Shown: piece after piece, positions 26,385 to 35,586 of the stretch
Position numbering within the stretch: the first letter of the stretch is position 1
How the letters are laid out: each line of letters begins with the position of its first letter
From: Falcatimonas sp. MSJ-15
GTDB taxonomy: Bacteria > Bacillota > Clostridia > Lachnospirales > Lachnospiraceae
NCBI RefSeq assembly: GCF_018918265.1
Contig: NZ_JAHLQC010000002.1
Span: 1-64,000, forward strand
Direction: 5' to 3'
Length of the DNA stretch: 64,000 bases
The notes under the pieces: generated by a model
Told to the model about the DNA's origin: nothing
The model's input: only the letters and a program-made list of their open reading frames with translations
The model's database searches: none
Translations under genes and position numbers: made by a program

Positions 26385-27845
26385 TTAACCTGCAATCTTG
26401 AACTCAAATTCTTCATTCGCAAGCTTTATTCTTGTACCATCTGTAATCATTACTCTTATCTGACTTGCTATCTGGTTGCCATCTACATAAGTATGATTAA
26501 GTGAATTATTATCCATAACATAATAATTACCATTATTCATAATAACCTCTGCATGTGCACGGCTTATAGCAGGATTATCTGCTATACAATAATCAGCAAA
26601 ATTTATCTCTTTGCCAATCTTAAATACCGGCTTATTAATATATATTATCTCATTATTAGATAATCTTATAAGTCTTGGCATCACATCATTAAGTCTCATT
26701 ACGTTATTTGACATATTATTACTATAATCATCATTAAGCACTGTTGTTGCCTGCTCATCTGTATCATAAGCATCTTCATTCTTTGATTTGTCTTTATGCT
26801 TCTTTTTGTCTTTTTCTTTATTCTTGTGTTTCTTAAAAGCAAATCCAAAAAGACCTTTTTTCTGATTGGCTTCATCTTCTTCTAAGTTGTCATCACCCGG
26901 ATAATCTATATTATTCTCAAGCTGTACATTCTCTTCAAAATTAAAATTCTGCATATCAGCTTCATTATAACCATTATAACCATCAGCAAGCTGATCCTGC
27001 TCATACATCTTAGAAAAATCATAATCATCCTTCATAGTATTATTAGCTGTTAAACTATCTGAATCGTTCATACTACTGTCAGAAGACACGCCTTCCTGTC
27101 TTAATTCTTCATTCTTAGTAACGTTCATCATATTCTCAATATGACTTATAGTCTCTGGATTAACAACCTGTGTTGGTATAACTTCCTGATCTTCTATTCC
27201 TTCATAGAGATCTATCTCATCATTATCATCACCATTCATATTAATGAGAATTCCACCATCTCTTATGTCACTATGTGCACTGTCTGCTATATTATTACTC
27301 TCAATCTCCATAAGTTCATCAATCTTCCTTGCAATCTCACACACGCTTGCTTCCTGATTCTGGTTAAAGTAATTAAGCAGTTCAACAACATAGGTTATAT
27401 CCTCTGACATATCAAAACGCATATTAACCAAAAATTCTTTAAATATGTCACAAAGATTACCATGTTCATAATTCTTAACCGGCAGACATAATATTCTTGC
27501 ATTGCGTCTGCTATCTATGTATACATTATCGCTTTCTATTATAAAATTGTTGTAATCAAGCATATACTCTTCAGCATTCATAAGTGCTTTACATATATCT
27601 CTGTATAATCCAAGCAAAAATCTTCTGTTAGTAATTCCACCTGTATATTTCTTCACATCTGTACATTCTGTAATATCATACTGAAGTACAAAGCAATTAC
27701 CATTGTCTATTACATTAACCGGAACAACTCCATCAATAATATTATTGCGTATCATTCCAAGAACAAATGAATCTTTCTCTTCTTCACTCAAATGGTAAAT
27801 AACATATTGTCTGTCATTCATACATTCTGTTTTTAATTTGTTCAA
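26385..27845 (-). CDS. DUF6382-FHA domain protein
   Basis: The 486-residue protein has an N-terminal domain of about 185 residues that matches my memory of DUF6382, then a disordered acidic linker with a Lys-rich patch (KKHKNKEKDKKKHKDK). A C-terminal FHA domain follows (about 400-480: IGKEINFADYCIADNPAISRAHAEV, with the phosphothreonine-binding R and SRxH). The linker motif DEQATTVLND resembles one in the small membrane protein. The start is a TTG seven bases after a GGGTGG site; the first ATG, eight codons in, lacks a site. In related bacteria such proteins sit beside Tad pilus genes. Confidence 0.85.
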   Translation of the reverse strand: MNKLKTECMNDRQYVIYHLSEEEKDSFVLGMIRNNIIDGVVPVNVIDNGNCFVLQYDITECTDVKKYTGGITNRRFLLGLYRDICKALMNAEEYMLDYNNFIIESDNVYIDSRRNARILCLPVKNYEHGNLCDIFKEFLVNMRFDMSEDITYVVELLNYFNQNQEASVCEIARKIDELMEIESNNIADSAHSDIRDGGILINMNGDDNDEIDLYEGIEDQEVIPTQVVNPETISHIENMMNVTKNEELRQEGVSSDSSMNDSDSLTANNTMKDDYDFSKMYEQDQLADGYNGYNEADMQNFNFEENVQLENNIDYPGDDNLEEDEANQKKGLFGFAFKKHKNKEKDKKKHKDKSKNEDAYDTDEQATTVLNDDYSNNMSNNVMRLNDVMPRLIRLSNNEIIYINKPVFKIGKEINFADYCIADNPAISRAHAEVIMNNGNYYVMDNNSLNHTYVDGNQIASQIRVMITDGTRIKLANEEFEFKIAG

Positions 27846-27858
27846 CTATTGCACCACC

Positions 27859-28860
27859 CTATAAAATATTATCAAGGAACTTCATACATGAAATCTCGCT
27901 AACACATTCTCTGACTCCAGAATTCTCGACCATTTTGATACCACCAACTGTAGCGAATTCTGAATTATCTGCATAATGGCTATTCTGCCCCGTAATTCCA
28001 TTATATACAATTCCTGTCTTTGACATCATATATGCCATATTATTATCTGCATCTTTAAATGCACTCTCAACTGCATTAACTGCATTAACACCTGCTATTG
28101 TACAAGGTACAGTTATCACAGTTTTATTACATAATTTTAATATATCTTTTGTAAAGTCACTGTAATCAAAATCAATATCAAGTATTATGTATTTATACAC
28201 ATTAACATCAATAATCTTCTTGATTCCATTAATTATGCTCTCATTATAACTGTGTGCAAACTTCTTCTTAACATGCAGATAATCAACTCCATAAGCTGTA
28301 CTGCCTGTTAAACCACATTCAAGATATGTCTCCATTGTATAATCTGCTGATATTCCAAATGCCATATCGCCACCACCTGCATTCTTCATGCTGATAACAA
28401 GTGATTTCTTACCTTGTTCATTGGCTCTTACTGCACATGCATGTGCCAATGTTGTTGTTCCGGAATATGGTAAAGCTGACAAGAATACTATAAGCTGTGG
28501 AGGCATAAGTTCAATCTCTCTCTCAACTTTCTTCTTCTCTCTAAGTGCATATAATTCAATAAACTGCATATGCATATTCTCAGCTTTTTGATATTTGGGG
28601 ATTGTTGGAATTCCATTATTAACTGACTGTACTGTATCTTCTGTCAATATTGTTATAAGAACAAATTTATCATTCATACCTGCTTCGCATGCCATGCATC
28701 TCTCTGAAATAACTGCAATATCTATCTCTTCCGCACTATCCAGTTCTTCACAGGAATTAAATGTTGAAATCAGAAAATCTTCTTGATAGTTTTCTTCAAA
28801 GAAATGTTTAACTCTTGCTGCAAAATCGTATTCGTTATCTACTATAGCGACCCTAATCAT
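27859..28860 (-). CDS. TadZ/CpaE-like P-loop protein with response-regulator-like N-terminus
   Basis: The 333-residue protein starts like a receiver domain (IRVAIVDNEYDFAARVKHFF) but the usual phospho-acceptor Asp context is missing. From about residue 120 a MinD/CpaE-type ATPase fold begins, with a deviant Walker A, SALPYSGTTTLAHA, which lacks the signature lysine. IILDIDFDYSD is the later strand. CpaE/TadZ proteins position Tad pilus machines at the cell pole. No Tad genes are in this window, so here it may position the kinase module or the surface protein. It is the first gene of the cluster, with an AGGAG site. Confidence 0.75.
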   Translation of the reverse strand: MIRVAIVDNEYDFAARVKHFFEENYQEDFLISTFNSCEELDSAEEIDIAVISERCMACEAGMNDKFVLITILTEDTVQSVNNGIPTIPKYQKAENMHMQFIELYALREKKKVEREIELMPPQLIVFLSALPYSGTTTLAHACAVRANEQGKKSLVISMKNAGGGDMAFGISADYTMETYLECGLTGSTAYGVDYLHVKKKFAHSYNESIINGIKKIIDVNVYKYIILDIDFDYSDFTKDILKLCNKTVITVPCTIAGVNAVNAVESAFKDADNNMAYMMSKTGIVYNGITGQNSHYADNSEFATVGGIKMVENSGVRECVSEISCMKFLDNIL

Positions 28861-28968
28861 ATCTAATTTCTCCTAAATATAAACTTTTTCAACTTTGTAA
28901 TAATACCATACAAATTCATAATAAAAAATAGTACATTAGTACCTATTTCCATTTTTTATCCATACCTT
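28861..28968. other. Upstream region of the kinase cluster
   Basis: This AT-rich segment carries the ribosome site (AGGAG) of the TadZ-like gene and must contain the cluster promoter. I see only weak -10 candidates and no confident -35. Confidence 0.35.
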
Positions 28969-29063
28969 TTTTATAAGCCAAAGTGTAGAGTGTAAAACTT
29001 GAACCAGTGCCAGAGCCTACTATGCAAGATTTACTTTTATAAGCCATAGTATAGAGTGTAAAA
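28969..29063. repeat. 29-bp direct repeat downstream of the pectinase gene
   Basis: TTTTATAAGCCAxAGTxTAGAGTGTAAAA occurs at 28969-28997 and 29035-29063 with two differences, 66 bp apart. Shorter repeats (AAGTATCATATACT, CAAGCATCATATACT) lie at about 29099-29130. No gene is present. Confidence 0.75.
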
Positions 29064-29151
29064 ACCACTACCTTAGTTCACCTATGCAGCCAAATACTTA
29101 AGTATCATATACTCAAGCATCATATACTTAAACTGACCTGTCATCAAAAAA

Positions 29152-29185
29152 AGTACACCATAGCAATTACTCACTATGGTGTACT
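29152..29185 (-). terminator. Terminator of the pectinase gene
   Basis: A perfect 12-bp stem (29152-29163 with 29174-29185) is followed by seven Ts on the minus strand, about 85 bases after the pectinase stop codon. Confidence 0.85.
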
Positions 29186-29269
29186 CTATATATAATTACC
29201 TTCTCATTGTATTGTCTGCTTATTACTAATAAACACTTAATAATTCATTAGTAATGCAAATAATATATA

Positions 29270-32200
29270 TTATCTGAATTTGAAACCAAAGATTTTTTTG
29301 AGAATTGTCACTACAGTTTTAACAACTGTTGTTACTATATCTTTGATTGTATCTTTTATCTGATCTATGATATCACCTTTGTTATCATCATCTTTTTTGT
29401 CTGTATCTACAAGCTTTGATGTATCAACTGAAGAAGTACCTGTCATTCTTGCACCTGCATCTGCCGGAGCTTTGTCTGTAAGTTCAAGTAATCCATTCAT
29501 ATTAATTGTACCATCTGCATTTCTTGTTGGAACTTTGCTTGTATCAAGACTTACAAACCAGTCATCTGCTACAGCCACCCCTTCTGTATTCTTAGATGTC
29601 TGAGTCTGTGTATCCCAATAATAGTTATTAGTTCCATATACTTTTGTCTCATCCTGTGTTCCTCTTAATTTAAGGTTCTCAGCTACATTAGTATTGCTTC
29701 TGTATGAGATGATTCCTGATGCACTAAAATCTGTATTAGCCGCATCATTAGTATATAATGCAACGTTGAATGATTCATTATTAAATGATGTACAGTTCTC
29801 TACCTGAATATCAGGACAACTGTTTGAATCAATACCTTTGCACTTATTATCAAATGCAACACAGTTAATAAGTCTGTGATGACCTGAGATACTTGAACCA
29901 CCAAGTTTGAATCCGTTACCATTACCTGCATCAACATCTTTGCCTTCTGCATCAAGTACATATCCGTTCTTGTATGCTACTGAATTCTTAACAGTTACCA
30001 TTCCGATTGAACCTGTCTCAACCTTTGCGAAAAGATCCCAACCGTCATCTGCATTATAATATGAGATACATCCATCAAATACTACATTGTTACCAACTGT
30101 TAACTTAGCTGCAAAACCGTCTGCATCTTCATAACCTTTATCTGCATTAAGGTATGATGTACAGTTAAGAATTAAATCATCTGATGGCCAATCTTCAAAT
30201 TTATCATAAGTCATATATCTGCTTATCTGAATACCTGTATTACCATTCTTATAAGCATCAATTCTGTCTAATGTACAGTGACTTCCTGATAACTGAATAC
30301 CTTTTTGTGCATCTGCTGATTTAGTTACATCAAATCCATAGAAGTACCAGTAATCACCTGCAAGTACCATACCTGCACATGCTGAATTAAAGTCAAATAC
30401 CGGTCTTTCTGTTGCCTGTGGATCAGCTATCATATAGATTAATGATCCTTCTGTTCCGTCTACGCCTCTGTTTGTAACGATTGTCTTGTTAAGGTTATAT
30501 GTTCCACCTGCAAGAACAATCTTCTGTCCTGCTCTCGCATATGCTACTGCTGTATAGATATCAAGTGGACTTTCTTTTGTACCATTATTAGTTGCAAGGC
30601 CCTCTGGTGATACATATACAATATTAGTATCTGTAGAGAATGTCTTATATGTTACTGAATGTGCAAATGTTACTGCATCATATGATGTTAACTTCTGATG
30701 TGCACCCGGTGCATAATCTGCATCTGGTGTAAATGTTATGCTATAATCATTAACACCTTCTGTAAGTTTTACTGCTGTTACTACATTAGTATTAGCTTTA
30801 ACTGCTTCATTCTTAACTTCATTACCTTTTGCATCTGTAATTACAAGAGTACCATCTGCATTACCTCTGAATGTTAAATCGTAATCTTCTTTACCTGATG
30901 TTGTTGGTGATGTTACTACATAAGATGGTGTAACATAAGTTGTCTCTTCTTCCTCTGCAGGTGCATCTGTTTTTGGATCTGTCACTGTTAATTTGACATC
31001 ACTTACTGTTATTGTTGCATTTCTTGAAGCAAAGAAACCAATATAAATGTTATCTTTATCAATCTGTGTAAGGGCATCTCTTGAAAGGTCATAATATAAT
31101 TTTGACATCTCATTGCCTTCTTCATCTGTATAAGTTAATACATATCCTGTATTATTTCTTGCTATTGTTAAATTAAGTGTTGTTAAAGGATTAGCAATTG
31201 TTCCTGTTGGAGCTGATTCATTAGTATAATTGCCAATAAGGTTATATGTTCCTGCTCCGCTTGCTGCACATATTGTCTCAAGTGTTGACATCTTATGTGA
31301 GAATACGCTTGCCACTGTTCCATCAGCTATATTAGCTGTTGTAACACCTTTTTTCTCCTGTGCTCCGATACCAAGTTTCATTGACATCTTAGCTTTTGTT
31401 GTATCATCTGTAATACTCTGTGTATCTGCGTCATAATAATATTCTGTCTTAGTTGCTACTGCCATATATGCGTTGTTCCAGAATGTTGTTGCGTCACCAT
31501 TAGTTCCAACTGCATCAGCTGCCATAAGACCAAAGCCTTCCTGTCCATTAGATAATGTCCAGCTGTCTACTGTTACTTTTGCATTTAATACAAAATTTTC
31601 TTTATCTGCATCGATTGCTGTATAGTAGAATGCAAGACCATCTGTTGATGCAGGAACAAGTTTACCTTTTGCATTAGTACTTGCCACTGTTACTGTTCCA
31701 TCAACATTCTCACTATATGTATTAGTTGATGCGTTAACACCTGTACCGAATGCTGCGAAGTTCCAATCACGTTTTGTAAACTCATTGTCATCTTCTTTTG
31801 GTTCTTCAATCTCTGGTTCGTTAGCATCAATCTTAGTTCCGTCAGGTAATGTTATTGATAAATCTTCACCTTCAAATGGCTGCCAGTTACCAAGGAATGC
31901 TCCTATACTGATAGCTGTACCATCTGATAATACAGGTGTATCAAGTACTTTTGACCAATCTGCTCTTGATGAACTATTATCAACTCCTGTAAGTTCGTAT
32001 GTACCATATTCATATGATAATGGTGATGTTCCTCCAAGTGATGAATTCCATCCTTCTTCTTCAACAAGTGAAACTCCCTGTGAGTCTTCACCTATTACTG
32101 TATAATAATATACAACTTCTGAAGTATTAGCACTCCATGGTCTTCCAAAATATCCTGCTTTTGATACTTTTGTTGATGCTGTATCAACGCCTGGAGTTGT

Positions 32201-34900
32201 TGATGTAATATTACAGTTATACATCAGGTATCCTCTTCCTGAAGCCTGCTGTGCTGCTGTAATATATGCAACATCATTAGCTGAATCACTTGTATTTAAT
32301 ACAAGGTTACATTTAAAGAATACTGCTGTCATTCCACCAAAGATATAATCTGTCGCACCAAGAATATCACACTGGTTGAATGCTACTGTTGAATTCTTAC
32401 CGCCATATAATGTATCCTGTCTTCCGATAAATTTACAATTATCAAATGAAGCTTTCTTTACATTATCTGTTACTGCAAGAGCTGCTGCTCTTTCTACATA
32501 TGATTTGTCCTGAACTGCTGTTGAACCTGCTGGTAATGAGTTTCTGTCTCCTTTGCTTCCTGCACCTTCAACAACAATATCATTTGCTTCTTTTTCTGAA
32601 ATATACTGGTTGTATGAGTTCTCAAAGATGATTCCATCGGCACTGAATCCATCAGCTTTGATAACTGCTGTTGCATTCCAATAACTTCCATTAGTTGTAC
32701 CTGAACCTGGATTAGCATATGAATAATATCCATTTTCTTTGTTAACTGCTAATACTTCTTCATCATATTTGCAGTCACTTCCCATACTGTAGTAATAATA
32801 ACCATGTCCGTAGTAAGATGTGATTCTTACTGCATTATCAGCGATATCAACACCTTTATTAATAACTTCAAGGCTTGGATTCTCGCTTGCGTTCTTAAGA
32901 GTTACATTGTCAACATCTACAACTATCATCTCTTCATAGTTGCCTGGTTCGATATAAACTGTTACTCTCTCATCATCTGTTCTATCCATTGCTCTTATTG
33001 CATCAAGAGCATCATTGATTGTTGTATAATCACCATTTTTACCTACTGTAATCTCTGATTTATATTCAAGAACAACAGGTTCTGTGATTTTTTCAAATTT
33101 AACTGTTTTTGTAACTGCACTTCCATTAACTTTTAAGTTAGATGTAAGTTTCTGTGTATAACCGTCTTTTGTAATTACTACTTTGTATACGCCATCTCTT
33201 AATGAGATATTGTCTGTTGATGTAAATGTATATACATATCCATCTTCATTTAAATTAGTGAATGTAATTTCTGAAACTGTGTTATTATCAACACCTTCAA
33301 GATTAAGTGTTACATCATATTTTGTTTTTTCTTTAAAGTTAATATCGATTGTCTTATCTGTCTCTGCTGATAGTACTGATGTATCTGCAAATTCATAATC
33401 ATTAACATTGCTTGCAACAATCTTATATTCAACACCTTTTTCAAGGACTGCTGTATATGTATCTCCATCAAGTACGAATGAAGGTATATATATATTATCT
33501 GATTCTAATGTAACTTCAAGTTTTGCAAGCGCATCACTGTCAAGTCCTGTAACTTTACCTGTTACTGTAACAAGTTCTACTGCATTAACTGCTACATCAA
33601 ATGTTACATCTTTTGCATTCTTTGCAATCGCAAGAGTCTTATCACTTGCAATAACATATCCATTAGCATTAACAAGTGAAACATTATAATCATACTGTTC
33701 ATTTAATGAAACTGTATATTTACCATCTACTGCTTTAGCTGTTGTAACTTCACCTGTCTTAGCATTCTCAAATGCTATCTCACAATTAGAAAGTGTTGAT
33801 GGCGCTGTTACTGTACCTGTAACTTCTACTGTTTTAGTATGTTCTCTGTATGCTCTTGCAAGTAATAGTTTTTCATTAGATGAATAAACTTTATATATTC
33901 CGTCTTCTGAAGCATAGAAATTTAAAACTGTTCCTTTTTCGCTTCTGTCATATACCTGTGAATCAACTTTACCACTTGGTGATTCAACACATATATTAGA
34001 AGCACCACTGTTAGAGCTTACACAAAGTGTAAGAATATCATTCTTCTGTAATCTTATTCCTACATATACATCTGATGTTGCTGACTTATTAGAATAGATA
34101 TATCCTGTATAAGTTACTCCACCAAATGTTAATGACTTATCATCATAATGAGTAAGATTCGCATTAGTTGTTCTTAATCTGTGTGTTGATGAATATCCAC
34201 CATCATTGAATAAGAAATCTTCATTACCATCTTCATCATATACTGTGAATGATGGAAGTTTTGCTCCCTTTGTTCCTGCTGCAACTCCTTCATAGAAGCC
34301 ATTAATAATATCTTCTGTTAAAAGATTATTATATTTTGTCTCATCTAACTGTTCGGCACCAAGATCCCAGACATCTATCTTATCTTCTTTGGCTACTTCT
34401 TCTCCAGCTTCCCCACCAGGTTCAGTTGTTACCTCATCAGATTCTTCACAAAGTGTTGCTACTTCATAAAGATACATCTGGCTTGTTGCTGTTAATGTCA
34501 CATAACCTGCGCTTCCCTCGTAAGTATATGTGTAGTCATCAGCATCTGCTGCCATACCATTAATCTCATAACCATGATAACCAGGATATGTCTTAACTGT
34601 AACTGTCCCTTTACCACTTACTGGTATGTTAAGTACTGTTCCTGCATTAATCTGTGTGTCTCCCTGTGTTCTTGCACTACACTTGCCACTTGTCGCATCA
34701 ATAATAATTCCGTCAAATTCACCAGTTGTTCCTTCTACTGTCTCAGCAAAAGCTCCATCCTGGCCTCCACGGAAATTCCATACTTTTGATACCACTTCAC
34801 CTGCATAAGCTGTAATCTTATTAGCAGGAATCATTCCTACTACCATTACTAATGCAAGTATAATGGCAAGAAAGCGTCTTTCCTTTCTTCTAAGCTTCAT
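29270..34900 (-). CDS. Secreted bifunctional pectin methylesterase and family-9 pectate lyase
   Basis: This 1,876-residue protein has a signal peptide ending near AYA-GE (residue 33). An N-terminal beta-rich, probably carbohydrate-binding region and three or four carboxypeptidase-regulatory-like repeats extend to about 600. A CE8 pectinesterase domain (about 612-1010) has GRQDTLYG, GATDYIFGG with the catalytic Asp, and GRPW. A LamG-like region (about 1030-1270) follows, then a PL9 pectate lyase beta-helix (about 1422-1780) with DADGFAAKL and YYNADDGWDLF, the calcium and catalytic Lys neighbourhood. The tail (about 1845-1876) is an amphipathic basic segment that could bind the envelope. One chain would thus de-esterify pectin and cut the product. 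This gene argues strongly for a pectin specialist. Confidence 0.9.
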   Translation of the reverse strand: MKLRRKERRFLAIILALVMVVGMIPANKITAYAGEVVSKVWNFRGGQDGAFAETVEGTTGEFDGIIIDATSGKCSARTQGDTQINAGTVLNIPVSGKGTVTVKTYPGYHGYEINGMAADADDYTYTYEGSAGYVTLTATSQMYLYEVATLCEESDEVTTEPGGEAGEEVAKEDKIDVWDLGAEQLDETKYNNLLTEDIINGFYEGVAAGTKGAKLPSFTVYDEDGNEDFLFNDGGYSSTHRLRTTNANLTHYDDKSLTFGGVTYTGYIYSNKSATSDVYVGIRLQKNDILTLCVSSNSGASNICVESPSGKVDSQVYDRSEKGTVLNFYASEDGIYKVYSSNEKLLLARAYREHTKTVEVTGTVTAPSTLSNCEIAFENAKTGEVTTAKAVDGKYTVSLNEQYDYNVSLVNANGYVIASDKTLAIAKNAKDVTFDVAVNAVELVTVTGKVTGLDSDALAKLEVTLESDNIYIPSFVLDGDTYTAVLEKGVEYKIVASNVNDYEFADTSVLSAETDKTIDINFKEKTKYDVTLNLEGVDNNTVSEITFTNLNEDGYVYTFTSTDNISLRDGVYKVVITKDGYTQKLTSNLKVNGSAVTKTVKFEKITEPVVLEYKSEITVGKNGDYTTINDALDAIRAMDRTDDERVTVYIEPGNYEEMIVVDVDNVTLKNASENPSLEVINKGVDIADNAVRITSYYGHGYYYYSMGSDCKYDEEVLAVNKENGYYSYANPGSGTTNGSYWNATAVIKADGFSADGIIFENSYNQYISEKEANDIVVEGAGSKGDRNSLPAGSTAVQDKSYVERAAALAVTDNVKKASFDNCKFIGRQDTLYGGKNSTVAFNQCDILGATDYIFGGMTAVFFKCNLVLNTSDSANDVAYITAAQQASGRGYLMYNCNITSTTPGVDTASTKVSKAGYFGRPWSANTSEVVYYYTVIGEDSQGVSLVEEEGWNSSLGGTSPLSYEYGTYELTGVDNSSSRADWSKVLDTPVLSDGTAISIGAFLGNWQPFEGEDLSITLPDGTKIDANEPEIEEPKEDDNEFTKRDWNFAAFGTGVNASTNTYSENVDGTVTVASTNAKGKLVPASTDGLAFYYTAIDADKENFVLNAKVTVDSWTLSNGQEGFGLMAADAVGTNGDATTFWNNAYMAVATKTEYYYDADTQSITDDTTKAKMSMKLGIGAQEKKGVTTANIADGTVASVFSHKMSTLETICAASGAGTYNLIGNYTNESAPTGTIANPLTTLNLTIARNNTGYVLTYTDEEGNEMSKLYYDLSRDALTQIDKDNIYIGFFASRNATITVSDVKLTVTDPKTDAPAEEEETTYVTPSYVVTSPTTSGKEDYDLTFRGNADGTLVITDAKGNEVKNEAVKANTNVVTAVKLTEGVNDYSITFTPDADYAPGAHQKLTSYDAVTFAHSVTYKTFSTDTNIVYVSPEGLATNNGTKESPLDIYTAVAYARAGQKIVLAGGTYNLNKTIVTNRGVDGTEGSLIYMIADPQATERPVFDFNSACAGMVLAGDYWYFYGFDVTKSADAQKGIQLSGSHCTLDRIDAYKNGNTGIQISRYMTYDKFEDWPSDDLILNCTSYLNADKGYEDADGFAAKLTVGNNVVFDGCISYYNADDGWDLFAKVETGSIGMVTVKNSVAYKNGYVLDAEGKDVDAGNGNGFKLGGSSISGHHRLINCVAFDNKCKGIDSNSCPDIQVENCTSFNNESFNVALYTNDAANTDFSASGIISYRSNTNVAENLKLRGTQDETKVYGTNNYYWDTQTQTSKNTEGVAVADDWFVSLDTSKVPTRNADGTINMNGLLELTDKAPADAGARMTGTSSVDTSKLVDTDKKDDDNKGDIIDQIKDTIKDIVTTVVKTVVTILKKIFGFKFR

Positions 34901-34933
34901 TATATTTCCTCCTTGTCTTTTTGATTTATGTAC

Positions 34934-35025
34934 TACTTAAAAATAATCATATTCAAATATGAGTATTTTTAATGTAAGTACTTTCAAGACAAGTAAATTA
35001 TGCTACATTTATTATAATTAGTCAA
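34934..35025 (-). promoter_or_regulatory. Pectinase promoter and structured leader
   Basis: A -35 TTGACT (35020-35025) and -10 CATAAT (34997-35002) are 17 bp apart. The leader of about 90 bases contains a long imperfect hairpin at about 34934-34980 (CATAT/ATATG core, TTAAAAATA/TATTTTTAA and TACTT/AAGTA outer arms) that ends shortly before the ribosome site. Such a structure could stabilise the mRNA of this very long gene. Beyond the promoter, 35030-35510 holds no gene; a GAGTAC/GTACTC hairpin followed by Ts lies at about 35168-35201 on the plus strand. Confidence 0.55.
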
Positions 35026-35514
35026 TCACTTTTTGTATACTTTTAACAAATTTGGCATTACACACAAGTTTAAATATGGGTTTTTGTGAATTTTTTATAA
35101 ACATTTTTTAAATTTTTTCTTTAATTTATGTAATAAACTAAATTGTTTTTGTGATTGTATACATGATTCGAGTACCAGTTTTTCTTAATCCAGTACTCTT
35201 TTTGGCTTGATTTGGTTATTTTTAAGTATTTATATTGGTATATTTTTATGTAAGTGCTTACATTTTGCTTACATTTTTTATATTTCAAACTTTTATTTAT
35301 ATGTTTTTTTATGTCAATTTTTCTGTGATACTTTCATTAATTATAATCTATTTTTCATATTCTATAGACGATCCCACTTAGTCAGGACATAGATAATATA
35401 CGATTTGATCAGTGTATAGATAACCCTGCTTATTTAAATCCAATGAGATAATTGTATACCCACTATATTTTACAAATGAATGCCTTTAAATACGAAAAAA
35501 ATCAAAAAAAGACA

Positions 35515-35550
35515 CTTCTAATATACTCACATTATTTTGTATATTAGAAG
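35515..35550 (-). terminator. Terminator of the aminotransferase gene
   Basis: A perfect 12-bp stem (35515-35526 with 35539-35550) is followed on the minus strand by GTGTC and a run of seven Ts, about 37 bases after the stop codon. Confidence 0.85.
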
Positions 35551-35586
35551 CATCTGATTTTATTCAAAATATAATTCTAAGATTCT

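Noticed and set aside
26117-26401. 94-codon hydrophobic plus-strand frame between the FHA and PP2C genes
   Set aside because: It has no ribosome site, overlaps 17-bp repeats and a hairpin, and runs against the operon.
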